Shown here piece after piece: positions 1-8,250 of a DNA stretch of 64,000 nt. Location: assembly GCA_034408855.1 (NCBI GenBank), contig JAWXCK010000294.1:49197-113196 (forward strand). Direction: 5' to 3'. The stretch is from JAIYDQ01 sp034408855 (GTDB lineage: Bacteria > Planctomycetota > Planctomycetia > Pirellulales > Pirellulaceae). Under the pieces are notes generated by a model. That model had not been told where the DNA came from. It worked only from the letters and a program-made list of their open reading frames with translations, and did not search any database. A program made the position numbers and the translations under genes. Numbering within the stretch: the first letter of the stretch is position 1; each line of letters begins with the position of its first letter.

Positions 1-1
1 G

Positions 2-37
2 CAATCACGCAGTCGTTATGGTGCCAAGAAGGCTTAA
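2..37 (+). CDS. rpsL: 30S ribosomal protein S12, C-terminal end (partial)
   Basis: The first bases of the window translate as QSRSRYGAKKA followed by TAA at 35-37, which matches the basic tail that ends ribosomal protein S12. Only the last 11 codons are present; the rest lies left of the window. It sits 56 bp before rpsG in the same direction, the conserved rpsL-rpsG order of the str operon, and that context supports the call on so short a piece. Confidence 0.8.
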   Translation, partial: QSRSRYGAKKA

Positions 38-93
38 TGCCATTTTTCGAATAACGTTTTAGACCCATTCTATTTTAAGTTGAATAACACGCC

Positions 94-564
94 ATGGGCA
101 AGATTACTGCCTCCCGTACCACCCTCAAGCCTGATCCTAAGTTCAACTCGCTGTTGGCTGGTAAGTTCATCAATTGCCTGATGTACGATGGCAAGAAGTC
201 GACTGCGCAAAACGTTTTCTATGACGCCCTCGATGCCATTGCAGCCAAAATTGACGATCGCCCATCGATCGAAGTTTTCGAAGCTGCCATCGAGAACATC
301 AAGCCCTACATCGAAGTTCGCTCGAAGCGAGTCGGCGGTGCTTCATACCAAGTACCGATGCAAGTCAACCGTAATCGACAACAGTCGCTTGCCTTCCGAT
401 GGTTGCTAACGGCAGTTCGCGACAAGAAGGGGCGCGCAACGCACCTCAAGCTCGCCGATGAGTTGCTCGCCGCATACCGCAAAGAAGGTGCTGCGATCAC
501 CAAGCGAGAAAATACCCACCGCATGGCCGATGCCAATAAGGCATTTGCGCACTTTGCTTGGTAG
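94..564 (+). CDS. rpsG: 30S ribosomal protein S7
   Basis: S7 is a primary 16S rRNA-binding protein that organises the head of the 30S subunit and lines the mRNA exit/E-site region. The 156-residue length is standard. Conserved blocks are visible: a KFINCLMYDGKKSTA segment near residue 25, VRSKRVGGASYQVPM around 75-90, and the C-terminal KRENTHRMADANKAFAHFAW. The gene follows rpsL with a 56-bp gap. The usual next genes, fusA and tuf, do not follow; instead an unrelated lipoprotein gene begins about 80 bp downstream, so the operon ends or is broken here. Confidence 0.98.
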   Translation: MGKITASRTTLKPDPKFNSLLAGKFINCLMYDGKKSTAQNVFYDALDAIAAKIDDRPSIEVFEAAIENIKPYIEVRSKRVGGASYQVPMQVNRNRQQSLAFRWLLTAVRDKKGRATHLKLADELLAAYRKEGAAITKRENTHRMADANKAFAHFAW

Positions 565-645
565 TGTGCTTGCGTGCTAAGGTAAGTCCGTTAAGAATCG
601 TACCGCTCATGGTATTAAACCAAAATTTACCTGGTGGAACGTCTC

Positions 646-2232
646 ATGCCAAAACTGGATTGGATGTTAGTTGTTTTGTTGCTGATTTTTGTTGGCTGCA
701 ATAGCGAATCGACGACCAAGCTGGACGATCGTAAAAGTGGTTCATCCGAATTGAATCGCGATGCTTCTGTATCAAACGCTCTCGTCTCAAATGTCCCATC
801 TCAGTTGTCGAATGAGGTCGCATCGTCGAACCAAGACCTCGCGGCTGTCAAACAACCGTCTTCTTCTATCGACCTACCAACGGTTGTTCCAAGCGTTGAA
901 ACGCCTTTTCCGGCATTGATCTTGTCACCCGACGCGGACGCCAAGCAAATCATTGGCTTTCTTGCGTCGATCGACAAAGCCATGCAAGAATTGTTGCAAA
1001 ATGCCGCCGCATCGAGAATGACGCAAGAGGATGCTGAAAAGCTCGCTCGAGTTCTAAGCGATCGAAAGTTCGAAGCAGCCGAGCGTCTCGATATTGTTTC
1101 GGATATTCGCTTGCACAAAGAGCTTTCGTTGCTCGCCAAACTAGAAGCCCTTTCACATGCGGCCGGACTGGGCGACCCCAAATCTGCTGCTCAACTGCGA
1201 GAACTTGCATCGCAATCGTCGAACATCGAAAGCAAGCTCGTGGCGCATCAAGCGTCGATTGTGCTACTAGGCTTCGAGCTTTCAGATTTAGCGGCTGGTC
1301 TCACCGATGCAGTTCCAGTGCTGAACCAACTCGACGTTGTACTCAGCGACCCACCGACGTTGAAACTTCCCGATTTTCATGTTTGTGCTCAGACCCTTAA
1401 AGTTCTTCAACAACACGGACTCGACGAAGCCTACGAAAAAGCCAAAGAAAAAACGGTCGCCGCGTTCTCAGTACATGCCGACCCGCAACTTGCGATGCGG
1501 CTTTGGTATCTCGAAGTTGGAAGTACCCCCGAGTTTACCGCTCTGAATTCGGCTATGAATGATTCGACGATTTCGATCAGCGATTTTCAAGCCGCCTTAA
1601 AAGCCGTCGAGGATTTGTCCGAGACGCAGTGGACGATCGGGTATCTCATGCAAAACCTTACGAATATCGAGTTCAGTGGCCAGCTCGAAAAAGTTGGGGT
1701 GATCTCGGAGCTGATCGAGAAGCGGCTTGATTGGATTAAAACACCCGATCTAAAAGACGATGCATTAAAATTGATCGATGGCTTTAAAAAGCGAATCGCG
1801 ACGATTGGGCAACCCTTCACGATGGCCGGTCTTTCGCGGATTCCAAACGAAGAAGCTTTTGATCTCGATGCGTTGAAAGGCAAAGTGGTTGTGGTCGATT
1901 TCTGGGCGAGTTGGTGTGGGCCGTGCCGAGCGGAATTTCCTAACCTTCGTGAGCTTTACGGAAAATACCGCGATCAGGGTTTCGAAATTGTCGGTGTGAA
2001 TCTCGACGAGCGACTGGAAGATATGTCGGATTTCCTAGCCTCGGAATCATTGCCGTGGATTCATGTGCGTGCCACCGATACTAATCTGACGGGCTTCAAG
2101 AATCCGGTTGCAATCGATCTTGGATTGACCGGCATTCCGTTCTTGATGTTGATTGGACGCGACGGCAAGACGATCGCCATTCACACGCGCGGTCTAGCAC
2201 TTGCCAATCACTTGTCAGAACTCTTTAAGTAG
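646..2232 (+). CDS. TlpA-like thioredoxin-fold lipoprotein
   Basis: Predicted envelope lipoprotein with a C-terminal thiol-disulfide oxidoreductase domain. From the ATG at 646 it has 528 residues: a lipoprotein signal ending LIFVGC (Cys18 as the lipidated residue), a long mostly helical region of unknown function to about 390, then a TlpA/ResA-like domain with the WASWCGPC redox motif at about 420-427. The CxxC pair would reduce or exchange disulfides in exported proteins or act in cytochrome maturation; the actual partner is unknown. A GTG at 634 could add four residues, but the ATG gives a cleaner signal peptide. The 3' end overlaps the convergent cyclase gene by 18 bp. Confidence 0.85.
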   Translation: MPKLDWMLVVLLLIFVGCNSESTTKLDDRKSGSSELNRDASVSNALVSNVPSQLSNEVASSNQDLAAVKQPSSSIDLPTVVPSVETPFPALILSPDADAKQIIGFLASIDKAMQELLQNAAASRMTQEDAEKLARVLSDRKFEAAERLDIVSDIRLHKELSLLAKLEALSHAAGLGDPKSAAQLRELASQSSNIESKLVAHQASIVLLGFELSDLAAGLTDAVPVLNQLDVVLSDPPTLKLPDFHVCAQTLKVLQQHGLDEAYEKAKEKTVAAFSVHADPQLAMRLWYLEVGSTPEFTALNSAMNDSTISISDFQAALKAVEDLSETQWTIGYLMQNLTNIEFSGQLEKVGVISELIEKRLDWIKTPDLKDDALKLIDGFKKRIATIGQPFTMAGLSRIPNEEAFDLDALKGKVVVVDFWASWCGPCRAEFPNLRELYGKYRDQGFEIVGVNLDERLEDMSDFLASESLPWIHVRATDTNLTGFKNPVAIDLGLTGIPFLMLIGRDGKTIAIHTRGLALANHLSELFK

Positions 2233-4338
2233 CCCGCGCACCGAGAGGCTTCGAACTCGATTGAGGGCCGCTGCTGCGAAGACGTAGGGGTACATTTGCT
2301 CGTGATACCAAAGTTTTGCGAAGTAAAATCCGATCGGTTGGCTCGTTTCGCAACCGCCGCTCTGAATTTTCTTAGTTAACCATGCGACCCCAAGCTGAAA
2401 CGCATGATCGAATTCGTGGATGCGAATGTCGCTCGCGTTTTCTCTTTTCGTTGAAGTCCCTTCCAACAGCGTCCTGCACGCGGAAAGTCCTTCAATGACG
2501 ACCGACGTTTCTTCGATCGTGCTTACAACTGAAACGCGATCGGAGTCGATGTTCTGCGCGACATTTGCGTAACGGATGCTCCGGCCACCTCCCCAGCCTC
2601 CATCGGCATTTTGACCTGAAATTAGGAATTTGATGCCTCGGCGTGCACGTTGGATATCATCTGAATGTAGTTCATTCCCTAGCCCTCGACGGTTTGACAG
2701 TTCACCTAACGCGACCAGCACACGACCCGTTCCGTATGACGGATTCGCTTCATCGAGTGCATCTTGATTTCCGAACCATAACGGCAGCCACGCACCGTCC
2801 GGACGCTGTTGTTTTCGGAGAAATCGCATTCCGCGTTCGATGGCTCGCTGAATCGTAGTCAGCGGAAGCGTCGGCTTGCTTGGTTGCGATCGAGTTGGAT
2901 TATCAGACTCGATAGCCCATTTCGAAAGCGCTCGAATGGCGTGTGCTGTCAAGTCTGATCCGCTGCGATCAAACGGGAGTTTTCCCCATCCGCGACAAAA
3001 GGTTGGCCAACCCCCATCTCGATTTTGAAGCTTGAGCAACCATTGAACGCCCAATTCAACCGCCAAACAAATTTGGGGGGTAAGTTCGCCGCCGTTTCTC
3101 GATGTTGTCCATGAAGCTAATGCTAATAGGGCGGCCGGCGTATCATCCGCATCGGGAACCGCCCCGCTTAGATTCGTCCATCCCCACCCGCCAGGTTCGG
3201 CCCCCGTAAACGGATGTCGAATCCTATGTTGACAAGACAACAACCAATTAACGGTCGTATCATTCACACAACCCAATTCGCCCTCTCTTGCAACCGCATC
3301 TCCACTTTGATTTCTTCTCCTTCCGTCCCTTATGTCCCTTATGTCCCTTATGTCCTTTACATCCGACCCAGCCCCGCCATCGATCATCGCCCCCATGGCC
3401 AGCGACGTTACCCACGTCGCAAGATTGGTATCGATTGGCCAGCTACCATCGGCTTGGACGGAATCGACGATAAACTTTCGGCAAGCTACCGCGACATCGG
3501 AATCGACCAGTCCGATCGAGGCCCAATTCATCAATACGAAACTGGTAAGCGGCGTTGCTTCGAGATAGCCTCCGCTATCAGGCTGCATTTGGCGAAGGAC
3601 ACGCTGCGTGCGACGCAAAGCGGCTTTGCGTAAAATCCATAGAATCGGATTGCGGGTCGGAGCATGAATAAAACGAGCTTGTCCGATCGCCACTAACGCA
3701 GGAATCGCGTAACTTACCACCGGTATTTGAGCAAATCGATACCACGATTGTGGGAGGGCAGCAGCCTCAAAGGGCAATGGACTAACGACTCGCCACGACA
3801 CCATGCCGGCCAACGCGCAGTTGCTTAAGATCGGAACGACAAAGGTTTTGTCCTTGCCATATCGGCGTCGAAGACCGTCCCAGCTTCCTTGGTTATCGAC
3901 ATACGCTTGCGCCCTTCGAATGCGGTCCTCGAACGTTGTTTGCTTACCTGCTAAACGCCAAGCAGCGATGGCAAGCAGAGTTGTAGCGATATTCGAATGC
4001 GATCGGTCGGTATCGCCGAATCCACCATCGGGATTCTGAGCCTGACAGAGATAGCTGCAACCCTTTTCGATCAGACGCTTCCAGCTATCAGGACACTCAT
4101 TATCGATTGAGGACGCCGAAGATGGTGTCGAAGATGATGCCGAAGATGATGCCGACAATTTCGATGGTTGTTGCTGTCGTTCACCAAGACAGATCGCTAA
4201 TGCACTCACAGCCGTGGCAGTCGATAGCGAAGAATTGGAAAGTCGGCCCGTCCAATAACCGTCTGGTCCTTGCAAATCACGCAAACGAGTCATTAGTATG
4301 TTGTAGGCTGCGTCGATTTCTTGAATTGTCAAGTTCAC
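2215..4338 (-). CDS. Squalene-hopene cyclase family protein
   Basis: Terpene cyclase of the squalene-hopene/prenyltransferase repeat family, expected to cyclise squalene or a related polyprenoid at the membrane. The class II acid motif DADDT is at about residues 396-400 (GTG start), preceded by the usual GGWGWTNL. QW-type repeats are visible: QNPDGGFGD, QNRDGGWPTF, QQRPDGAWLP, QNADGGWGGG. The frame is open further upstream to 4437, but that would overlap the preceding gene by 71 bp; the GTG at 4338 leaves 28 bp and gives about 707 residues, close to the family size. Two low-complexity insertions are unusual: a Ser/Ala run near residues 60-78 and a DIR tripeptide repeat near 329-338. Whether it makes hopene or another product cannot be told from sequence. 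Confidence 0.85.
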   Translation of the reverse strand: MNLTIQEIDAAYNILMTRLRDLQGPDGYWTGRLSNSSLSTATAVSALAICLGERQQQPSKLSASSSASSSTPSSASSIDNECPDSWKRLIEKGCSYLCQAQNPDGGFGDTDRSHSNIATTLLAIAAWRLAGKQTTFEDRIRRAQAYVDNQGSWDGLRRRYGKDKTFVVPILSNCALAGMVSWRVVSPLPFEAAALPQSWYRFAQIPVVSYAIPALVAIGQARFIHAPTRNPILWILRKAALRRTQRVLRQMQPDSGGYLEATPLTSFVLMNWASIGLVDSDVAVACRKFIVDSVQADGSWPIDTNLATWVTSLAMGAMIDGGAGSDVKDIRDIRDIRDGRRRNQSGDAVAREGELGCVNDTTVNWLLSCQHRIRHPFTGAEPGGWGWTNLSGAVPDADDTPAALLALASWTTSRNGGELTPQICLAVELGVQWLLKLQNRDGGWPTFCRGWGKLPFDRSGSDLTAHAIRALSKWAIESDNPTRSQPSKPTLPLTTIQRAIERGMRFLRKQQRPDGAWLPLWFGNQDALDEANPSYGTGRVLVALGELSNRRGLGNELHSDDIQRARRGIKFLISGQNADGGWGGGRSIRYANVAQNIDSDRVSVVSTIEETSVVIEGLSACRTLLEGTSTKRENASDIRIHEFDHAFQLGVAWLTKKIQSGGCETSQPIGFYFAKLWYHEQMYPYVFAAAALNRVRSLSVRGLLKEF
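3325..3360. repeat. 9-bp tandem repeat (GTCCCTTAT) inside the cyclase gene
   Basis: Four units of a 9-bp repeat (three GTCCCTTAT, then GTCCTTTAC). On the coding strand this reads as the KDIRDIRDIRDG segment of the cyclase. A related array with the same A/G-rich flank occurs between two genes near 45327, so it is a dispersed simple repeat. The 9-bp period lets copy number change without a frameshift. Confidence 0.85.
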
Positions 4339-4366
4339 TCTCAAATTACGTAAAGTGCAGAACGGA

Positions 4367-4912
4367 TCAATTGCCTTGAAAACCGACGAACGGTTGGTCG
4401 TGCTTGAAATCGTAGACCAGCCAACGGTCACCGACACGATAGAGTGTCAGTTCGACAAAGCGAGGGACTTTAAGTTTGTAACTACCAAATTGACCTTCGA
4501 CGAAAACATTCATTTTGACTTGCGCTCGGCGCTCTGATTTAAGACCGCTGATTTTGATTTCATGGATCTTCTTGACGGCGGCAAAATCAAAACGATAGAT
4601 TTCTTGCGCTAACAATTGTCGAGCTTCGAGAACTTCTTCCGTTGGGTTATCGTAAATAGCGGCGATGACTTCCGCTCGACGATTGTTTTGCAAGTCGCTG
4701 GCGGTTTGATGTATCATCGCTCGCAACGATTCTTGCTCCGTCTCGACCCACACACTGATCGCTACCAGGAGCAAGGTTAAAACCAGCGCGGCCGCAGCCG
4801 CCCAAAGTCCTCCCGGACGCCCTGAACTTAGCCCAAGATAGGCTGCGACGACGGTCAGGAGGGCACCGATAGCTCCGACTATCCACGGGCTTTCAAGAAC
4901 GATTTCCAGCAC
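4367..4912 (-). CDS. Conserved-type membrane protein, function unknown
   Basis: Protein of 181 residues with two closely spaced transmembrane segments near the N-terminus (about 10-28 and 35-54) joined by a short SSGRPGG loop. A soluble alpha+beta region of about 120 residues follows. Its end, with alternating strands and VELTLYRVGDRWLVYDF, recalls small NTF2/SnoaL-like or accessory domains, but I do not recognise a family. It lies directly upstream of the cyclase in the same direction and may be co-transcribed with it. Confidence 0.7.
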   Translation of the reverse strand: MLEIVLESPWIVGAIGALLTVVAAYLGLSSGRPGGLWAAAAALVLTLLLVAISVWVETEQESLRAMIHQTASDLQNNRRAEVIAAIYDNPTEEVLEARQLLAQEIYRFDFAAVKKIHEIKISGLKSERRAQVKMNVFVEGQFGSYKLKVPRFVELTLYRVGDRWLVYDFKHDQPFVGFQGN

Positions 4913-5045
4913 AATTCGTTACTTTCGTTGCAAAAACAATAAAAATACTTGGCTTGGGCTCAAACTACGACCTAGTGTTCCACGATTCGTATTATCCGTC
5001 CCGGTATTTCCAAGCTAACCAAGCTCTAGAACCCCTACAAACATT

Positions 5046-5663
5046 ATGATCGACACGATTCGCCGTTATTGGATCGGACTATTGGTCCTCGTCATGATCG
5101 GTTTGCATGCTGGAATTGTAGGAATGATTCGGATGCAAGCCAGTCAAGCCAAGGAGTCGCTTTCATGCGAAGTCGATCTTGGCAGTTTTTACGTAAGTCA
5201 AGGTCCAGACGAAGGCGTAGTTCATCTTAGAATACACGCTCTCGTCCCCGTCAACCACCGACTCCAAAGTCGGCAGTTGATCGAGCTCAATCAGTTCCAG
5301 GTTCGTCAGGCAGCCGAAGAATACTGCCGACAAGCTGACCCGACCCTCCTGAGTGACCCGCTGCTCACCGATTTTAAGAGCAATTTAATGGACACGTTAG
5401 TTCAGTCAGTAGGTGAAACGGCCGCTGAAGATGTCGTGATTACCGAGCTGCACACCACCAAAGAATTTGGTCCGTTAGCTTTACATGCATCGACCGGCGA
5501 TCATAAAACCGCCAAGCGAATGGTGATTACTCGACAAGCTAAGGACCAACAGCGTAAGGCCGAACACGAAGCTAGTCACGCTGCCGAAGAAAAAGCCGAC
5601 GCTCACGGCTCCGGCGGACACGGCTCCGATGCCCACGGCAAGGCCGATAAAAAAGGGCACTAA
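5046..5663 (+). CDS. Single-pass membrane protein with His-rich tail, weakly FliL-like
   Basis: The 205-residue product has one N-terminal transmembrane segment (about 10-30) and an extracytoplasmic domain of about 110 residues. The pattern VDLGSFYVSQ..GVVHLRIHALVPV followed by helices and VVITELHTTKEF resembles the strand-helix order of FliL flagellar proteins, but the match is weak and no flagellar gene is nearby. The last 45 residues are highly charged, with repeated HGSGGHGSDAHG-type histidines that could bind metal. Function unknown. Confidence 0.7.
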   Translation: MIDTIRRYWIGLLVLVMIGLHAGIVGMIRMQASQAKESLSCEVDLGSFYVSQGPDEGVVHLRIHALVPVNHRLQSRQLIELNQFQVRQAAEEYCRQADPTLLSDPLLTDFKSNLMDTLVQSVGETAAEDVVITELHTTKEFGPLALHASTGDHKTAKRMVITRQAKDQQRKAEHEASHAAEEKADAHGSGGHGSDAHGKADKKGH

Positions 5664-5700
5664 GTGCTGATCCAAGAATTGCGGTATGAGATATCGAGCG

Positions 5701-6357
5701 TCATCTAACGCCTTTGCTGAATCTCATACATATCCAACAGCATAAAGTCGCGATCGCTGCGCCAGCCAGAACGTCGCTTGGATAGTGAGCTTGCGAAACG
5801 ATCCTTTGCAAGCACGCCATCAAGGCGAAGGTTGCAAAAAAATATTTGCCGCGCGGATAGACGATCGATAGCCCGATCGCCAGCGCCACAGCGGTTGCCG
5901 AATGTCCCGACGGAAAGCTTCGATGCGTCGAGTCCCAAAACGAGCCGTCGAAGATCGCCAACCAACTATCGACACCTGATATGGCCGTACCGGAATTTGG
6001 TCGGTACCGCGAAAAAGGATACTTCAAGACATTTGCGATCACGCTTGATAATAACGTCATCCCCATCGCAAACTGAATCAGGCGACGACGGTCGCGATCG
6101 ATCCACCAAAGTGTCGCGAAGATGGCGATGACGCCCGATCCATGTGCAAAGACTTCGGCAAGCTGAACTGCTTTGTTGATATCACCGGGAAGTTGAAACT
6201 TCGCGACGCTCTGAGCGATCAATGTATCGCAAAAGAACGTGCAAGGAATAGCCGTCAAGCCAGCCGACAGTCCGATGACTAGCCACGCAAAGCTCTGCCG
6301 GTTACCGCTGGTTTGCATCACTGGGTCGATCTGCTGAGGATTCGAAATTCGATTCAC
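5701..6357 (-). CDS. PAP2-family membrane phosphatase
   Basis: Integral membrane phosphatase of the type 2 phosphatidic acid phosphatase superfamily, which dephosphorylates lipid phosphates such as phosphatidate or undecaprenyl pyrophosphate. The three signature motifs are in order: K112 with R119-P120 (KYPFSRYRP), PSGH at 149-152, and R185...H191...D195 (RIVSQAHYPSD), supplying the catalytic histidines and aspartate. Several hydrophobic helices surround them. It starts 12 bp after the Nudix gene in the same direction, so the two are probably one transcript. The exact substrate cannot be assigned. Confidence 0.92.
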   Translation of the reverse strand: MNRISNPQQIDPVMQTSGNRQSFAWLVIGLSAGLTAIPCTFFCDTLIAQSVAKFQLPGDINKAVQLAEVFAHGSGVIAIFATLWWIDRDRRRLIQFAMGMTLLSSVIANVLKYPFSRYRPNSGTAISGVDSWLAIFDGSFWDSTHRSFPSGHSATAVALAIGLSIVYPRGKYFFATFALMACLQRIVSQAHYPSDVLAGAAIATLCCWICMRFSKGVR

Positions 6358-6369
6358 GGTTTCGTCATT

Positions 6370-6822
6370 TCAATCGAAGCCAAGGCTAAAGACCTCGCGA
6401 TGCAAAGCTTCAAAAAAATCAGGAACGCTCCCCAAAACATCTAAGCCGCCTAAGAGTTCGGATTCCTGCATCCAATGCACTTCGGATACTTCGTCAAGAA
6501 AGGGAACAGGGGCGGTGTCCAGCGCAAGGCGTTCAATATGCATCCATTCTAATTTAGTCCCCCAATGTGTTACTGAAGACCAAAGATGCTTTCGAACGCG
6601 AATCGACATCGACAACTCTTCCATCATCTCGCGAATGATCGCTTGTTCAAAGCTTTCGCCAGCTTCGATATGTCCACCAGGAAAGCAAAGCAGGCCCGGA
6701 GCCCGAACTTTCATCGATCTTCGGATGACTAAAAAGCGATTAGCTTCGTAAACTACACCGACAACTCCATGTCGAGGCGACGAAACGTTATCCTTTGCCA
6801 TACAATTAAATCCTTGAAACAT
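6370..6822 (-). CDS. Nudix hydrolase
   Basis: Small cytosolic pyrophosphohydrolase of 150 residues. The Nudix box GHIEAGESFEQAIIREMMEE spans about residues 50-69 and keeps the metal-binding REMMEE core; the final glycine position carries Ser. Substrates in this family are nucleoside diphosphates linked to another moiety. An alternative ATG at 6801 (MAKDN) would remove seven residues. It is transcribed away from the CCA-adding enzyme gene, sharing a 28-bp divergent spacer, and is followed by the PAP2 gene. Confidence 0.92.
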   Translation of the reverse strand: MFQGFNCMAKDNVSSPRHGVVGVVYEANRFLVIRRSMKVRAPGLLCFPGGHIEAGESFEQAIIREMMEELSMSIRVRKHLWSSVTHWGTKLEWMHIERLALDTAPVPFLDEVSEVHWMQESELLGGLDVLGSVPDFFEALHREVFSLGFD

Positions 6823-6850
6823 TCAGTCCGACAAGCCCAGCAAGCACTCT

Positions 6851-8143
6851 ATGACCATCCGACTCGCATCCGATTCGCCGCAGCGACGTTTCGCTAAAAG
6901 TATCGTACAGCGAATTGTCGAGCAACATCATATCGCCTATTTTGCGGGCGGTTGCGTCCGCGACGATTTATTGGGCATTGAGCCATCGGATTATGACGTC
7001 GCGACATCAGCAACGCCCGAGCAAATTCGTGGCATTTTCGGAGCCCACCGGACACTATTCGTTGGAGCTGCCTTTGGTGTCGTTTGCGTACACCGACGAA
7101 TCGATGGCGTCCTTCATCAAGTGGAAGTTGCGACGTTTCGCAGCGACGGTGACTATTCGGATGGTCGTCGACCCGACCGCGTGCAGTTTACAACTCCCGA
7201 AGGCGATGCTCAGCGGCGCGATTTTACGATCAATGGACTCTTTTACGATCCGATCGCAATAAAGGTGATCGACTTTGTCGATGGCCAGTATGATCTAAAG
7301 AATCGCATTGTCAGAGCGATCGGTGATCCGTTTGCCCGATTTTCAGAAGACAAACTCCGATTGCTGCGAGCCATCCGAATGTCGGCTCGATTCGATTTCG
7401 ATATAGAATTGCAAACTCGATTGGCGATTGTCGATATGGCATCGACGATTTTAGTCGTCAGCCCCGAACGCATCGCCGCTGAAATGCAAAAAATGCTCGA
7501 GCACGAAAAACGATCGACGGCCATTCAATTGCTCGATGAACTCGGTCTGCTTGAAGCTGTCTTTCCCGAACTTTGGTTATCGTTCAAGGATCCCGTCTCC
7601 CGCCAAAAAACGTTGCAACGATTGTCGGCGATCGACGAAAGGAATTTTGTCGCATCGCTTGCCGTACTCGGCTATGCGATTGTCGAAAATGCATCGGCGC
7701 ATGAATATGTTTCAATCGTCAAGCAGACAGTAGCGAAACTTCGATCGTCGTGGCGGCTATCCAACGAGGATGCGGCATCGCTTGGATTTTGCCTCGCCAA
7801 CGCCCGGAACTTCTTGGCATCCGAGCAATTGCAATGGTCCTTTCTACAACCTTTGCTCATATCGAAACATGTCAACACGACGCTTTGTTTCATCAGAGCC
7901 GTGCTGATTCAAGCGTTTGGCGACTCGCGACTGCTCGACCGCTGTCGAACGGCCTTGAGCTTACCGGTAACTGAACTTAACCCACCGCTGCTGATAGACG
8001 GCGAAGTGTTGATGTCGTTAGGTATACCGTCTGGCCCAGAATACGCGCGACTGATAAAATTGGCCCGTACGGCTCAACTTGATTGCGAGATAGGCACTCG
8101 CGAAGAAGCCCTAGAATGGCTTCGTAAGCATTGGCAACCGTGA
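6851..8143 (+). CDS. CCA-adding enzyme / poly(A) polymerase family nucleotidyltransferase
   Basis: Class II tRNA nucleotidyltransferase family protein of 430 residues. The head domain has GGCVRD at 33-38 and the catalytic metal-binding DYD at 47-49, then the conserved RRDFTINGLFYDP segment and a RNA-binding region with DPFARFSEDKLRLLRAIRMSARF. The C-terminal body is helical. It would add or repair the 3' CCA end of tRNAs. From sequence alone a CCA enzyme, an A-adding enzyme and poly(A) polymerase are hard to separate; no other such gene is in the window. Confidence 0.9.
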   Translation: MTIRLASDSPQRRFAKSIVQRIVEQHHIAYFAGGCVRDDLLGIEPSDYDVATSATPEQIRGIFGAHRTLFVGAAFGVVCVHRRIDGVLHQVEVATFRSDGDYSDGRRPDRVQFTTPEGDAQRRDFTINGLFYDPIAIKVIDFVDGQYDLKNRIVRAIGDPFARFSEDKLRLLRAIRMSARFDFDIELQTRLAIVDMASTILVVSPERIAAEMQKMLEHEKRSTAIQLLDELGLLEAVFPELWLSFKDPVSRQKTLQRLSAIDERNFVASLAVLGYAIVENASAHEYVSIVKQTVAKLRSSWRLSNEDAASLGFCLANARNFLASEQLQWSFLQPLLISKHVNTTLCFIRAVLIQAFGDSRLLDRCRTALSLPVTELNPPLLIDGEVLMSLGIPSGPEYARLIKLARTAQLDCEIGTREEALEWLRKHWQP

Positions 8144-8250
8144 AGCCCGATTCGAGTAACTCGGCTGTCACAGCATTGGAAAATTATATGGTTCAACCTC
8201 GAAGCGTTATGCAATCATCACCTCCAATTTCTCGTACCGAAAGAAGCATC

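Noticed and set aside
3214..3633. Plus-strand open frames over the cyclase
   Set aside because: They lie wholly inside the cyclase, and their Pro/Tyr/Val repeats are only the other reading of its 9-bp repeat.
4339..4437. Longer start for the cyclase
   Set aside because: It would overlap the upstream gene by 71 bp and adds residues not typical of the family.
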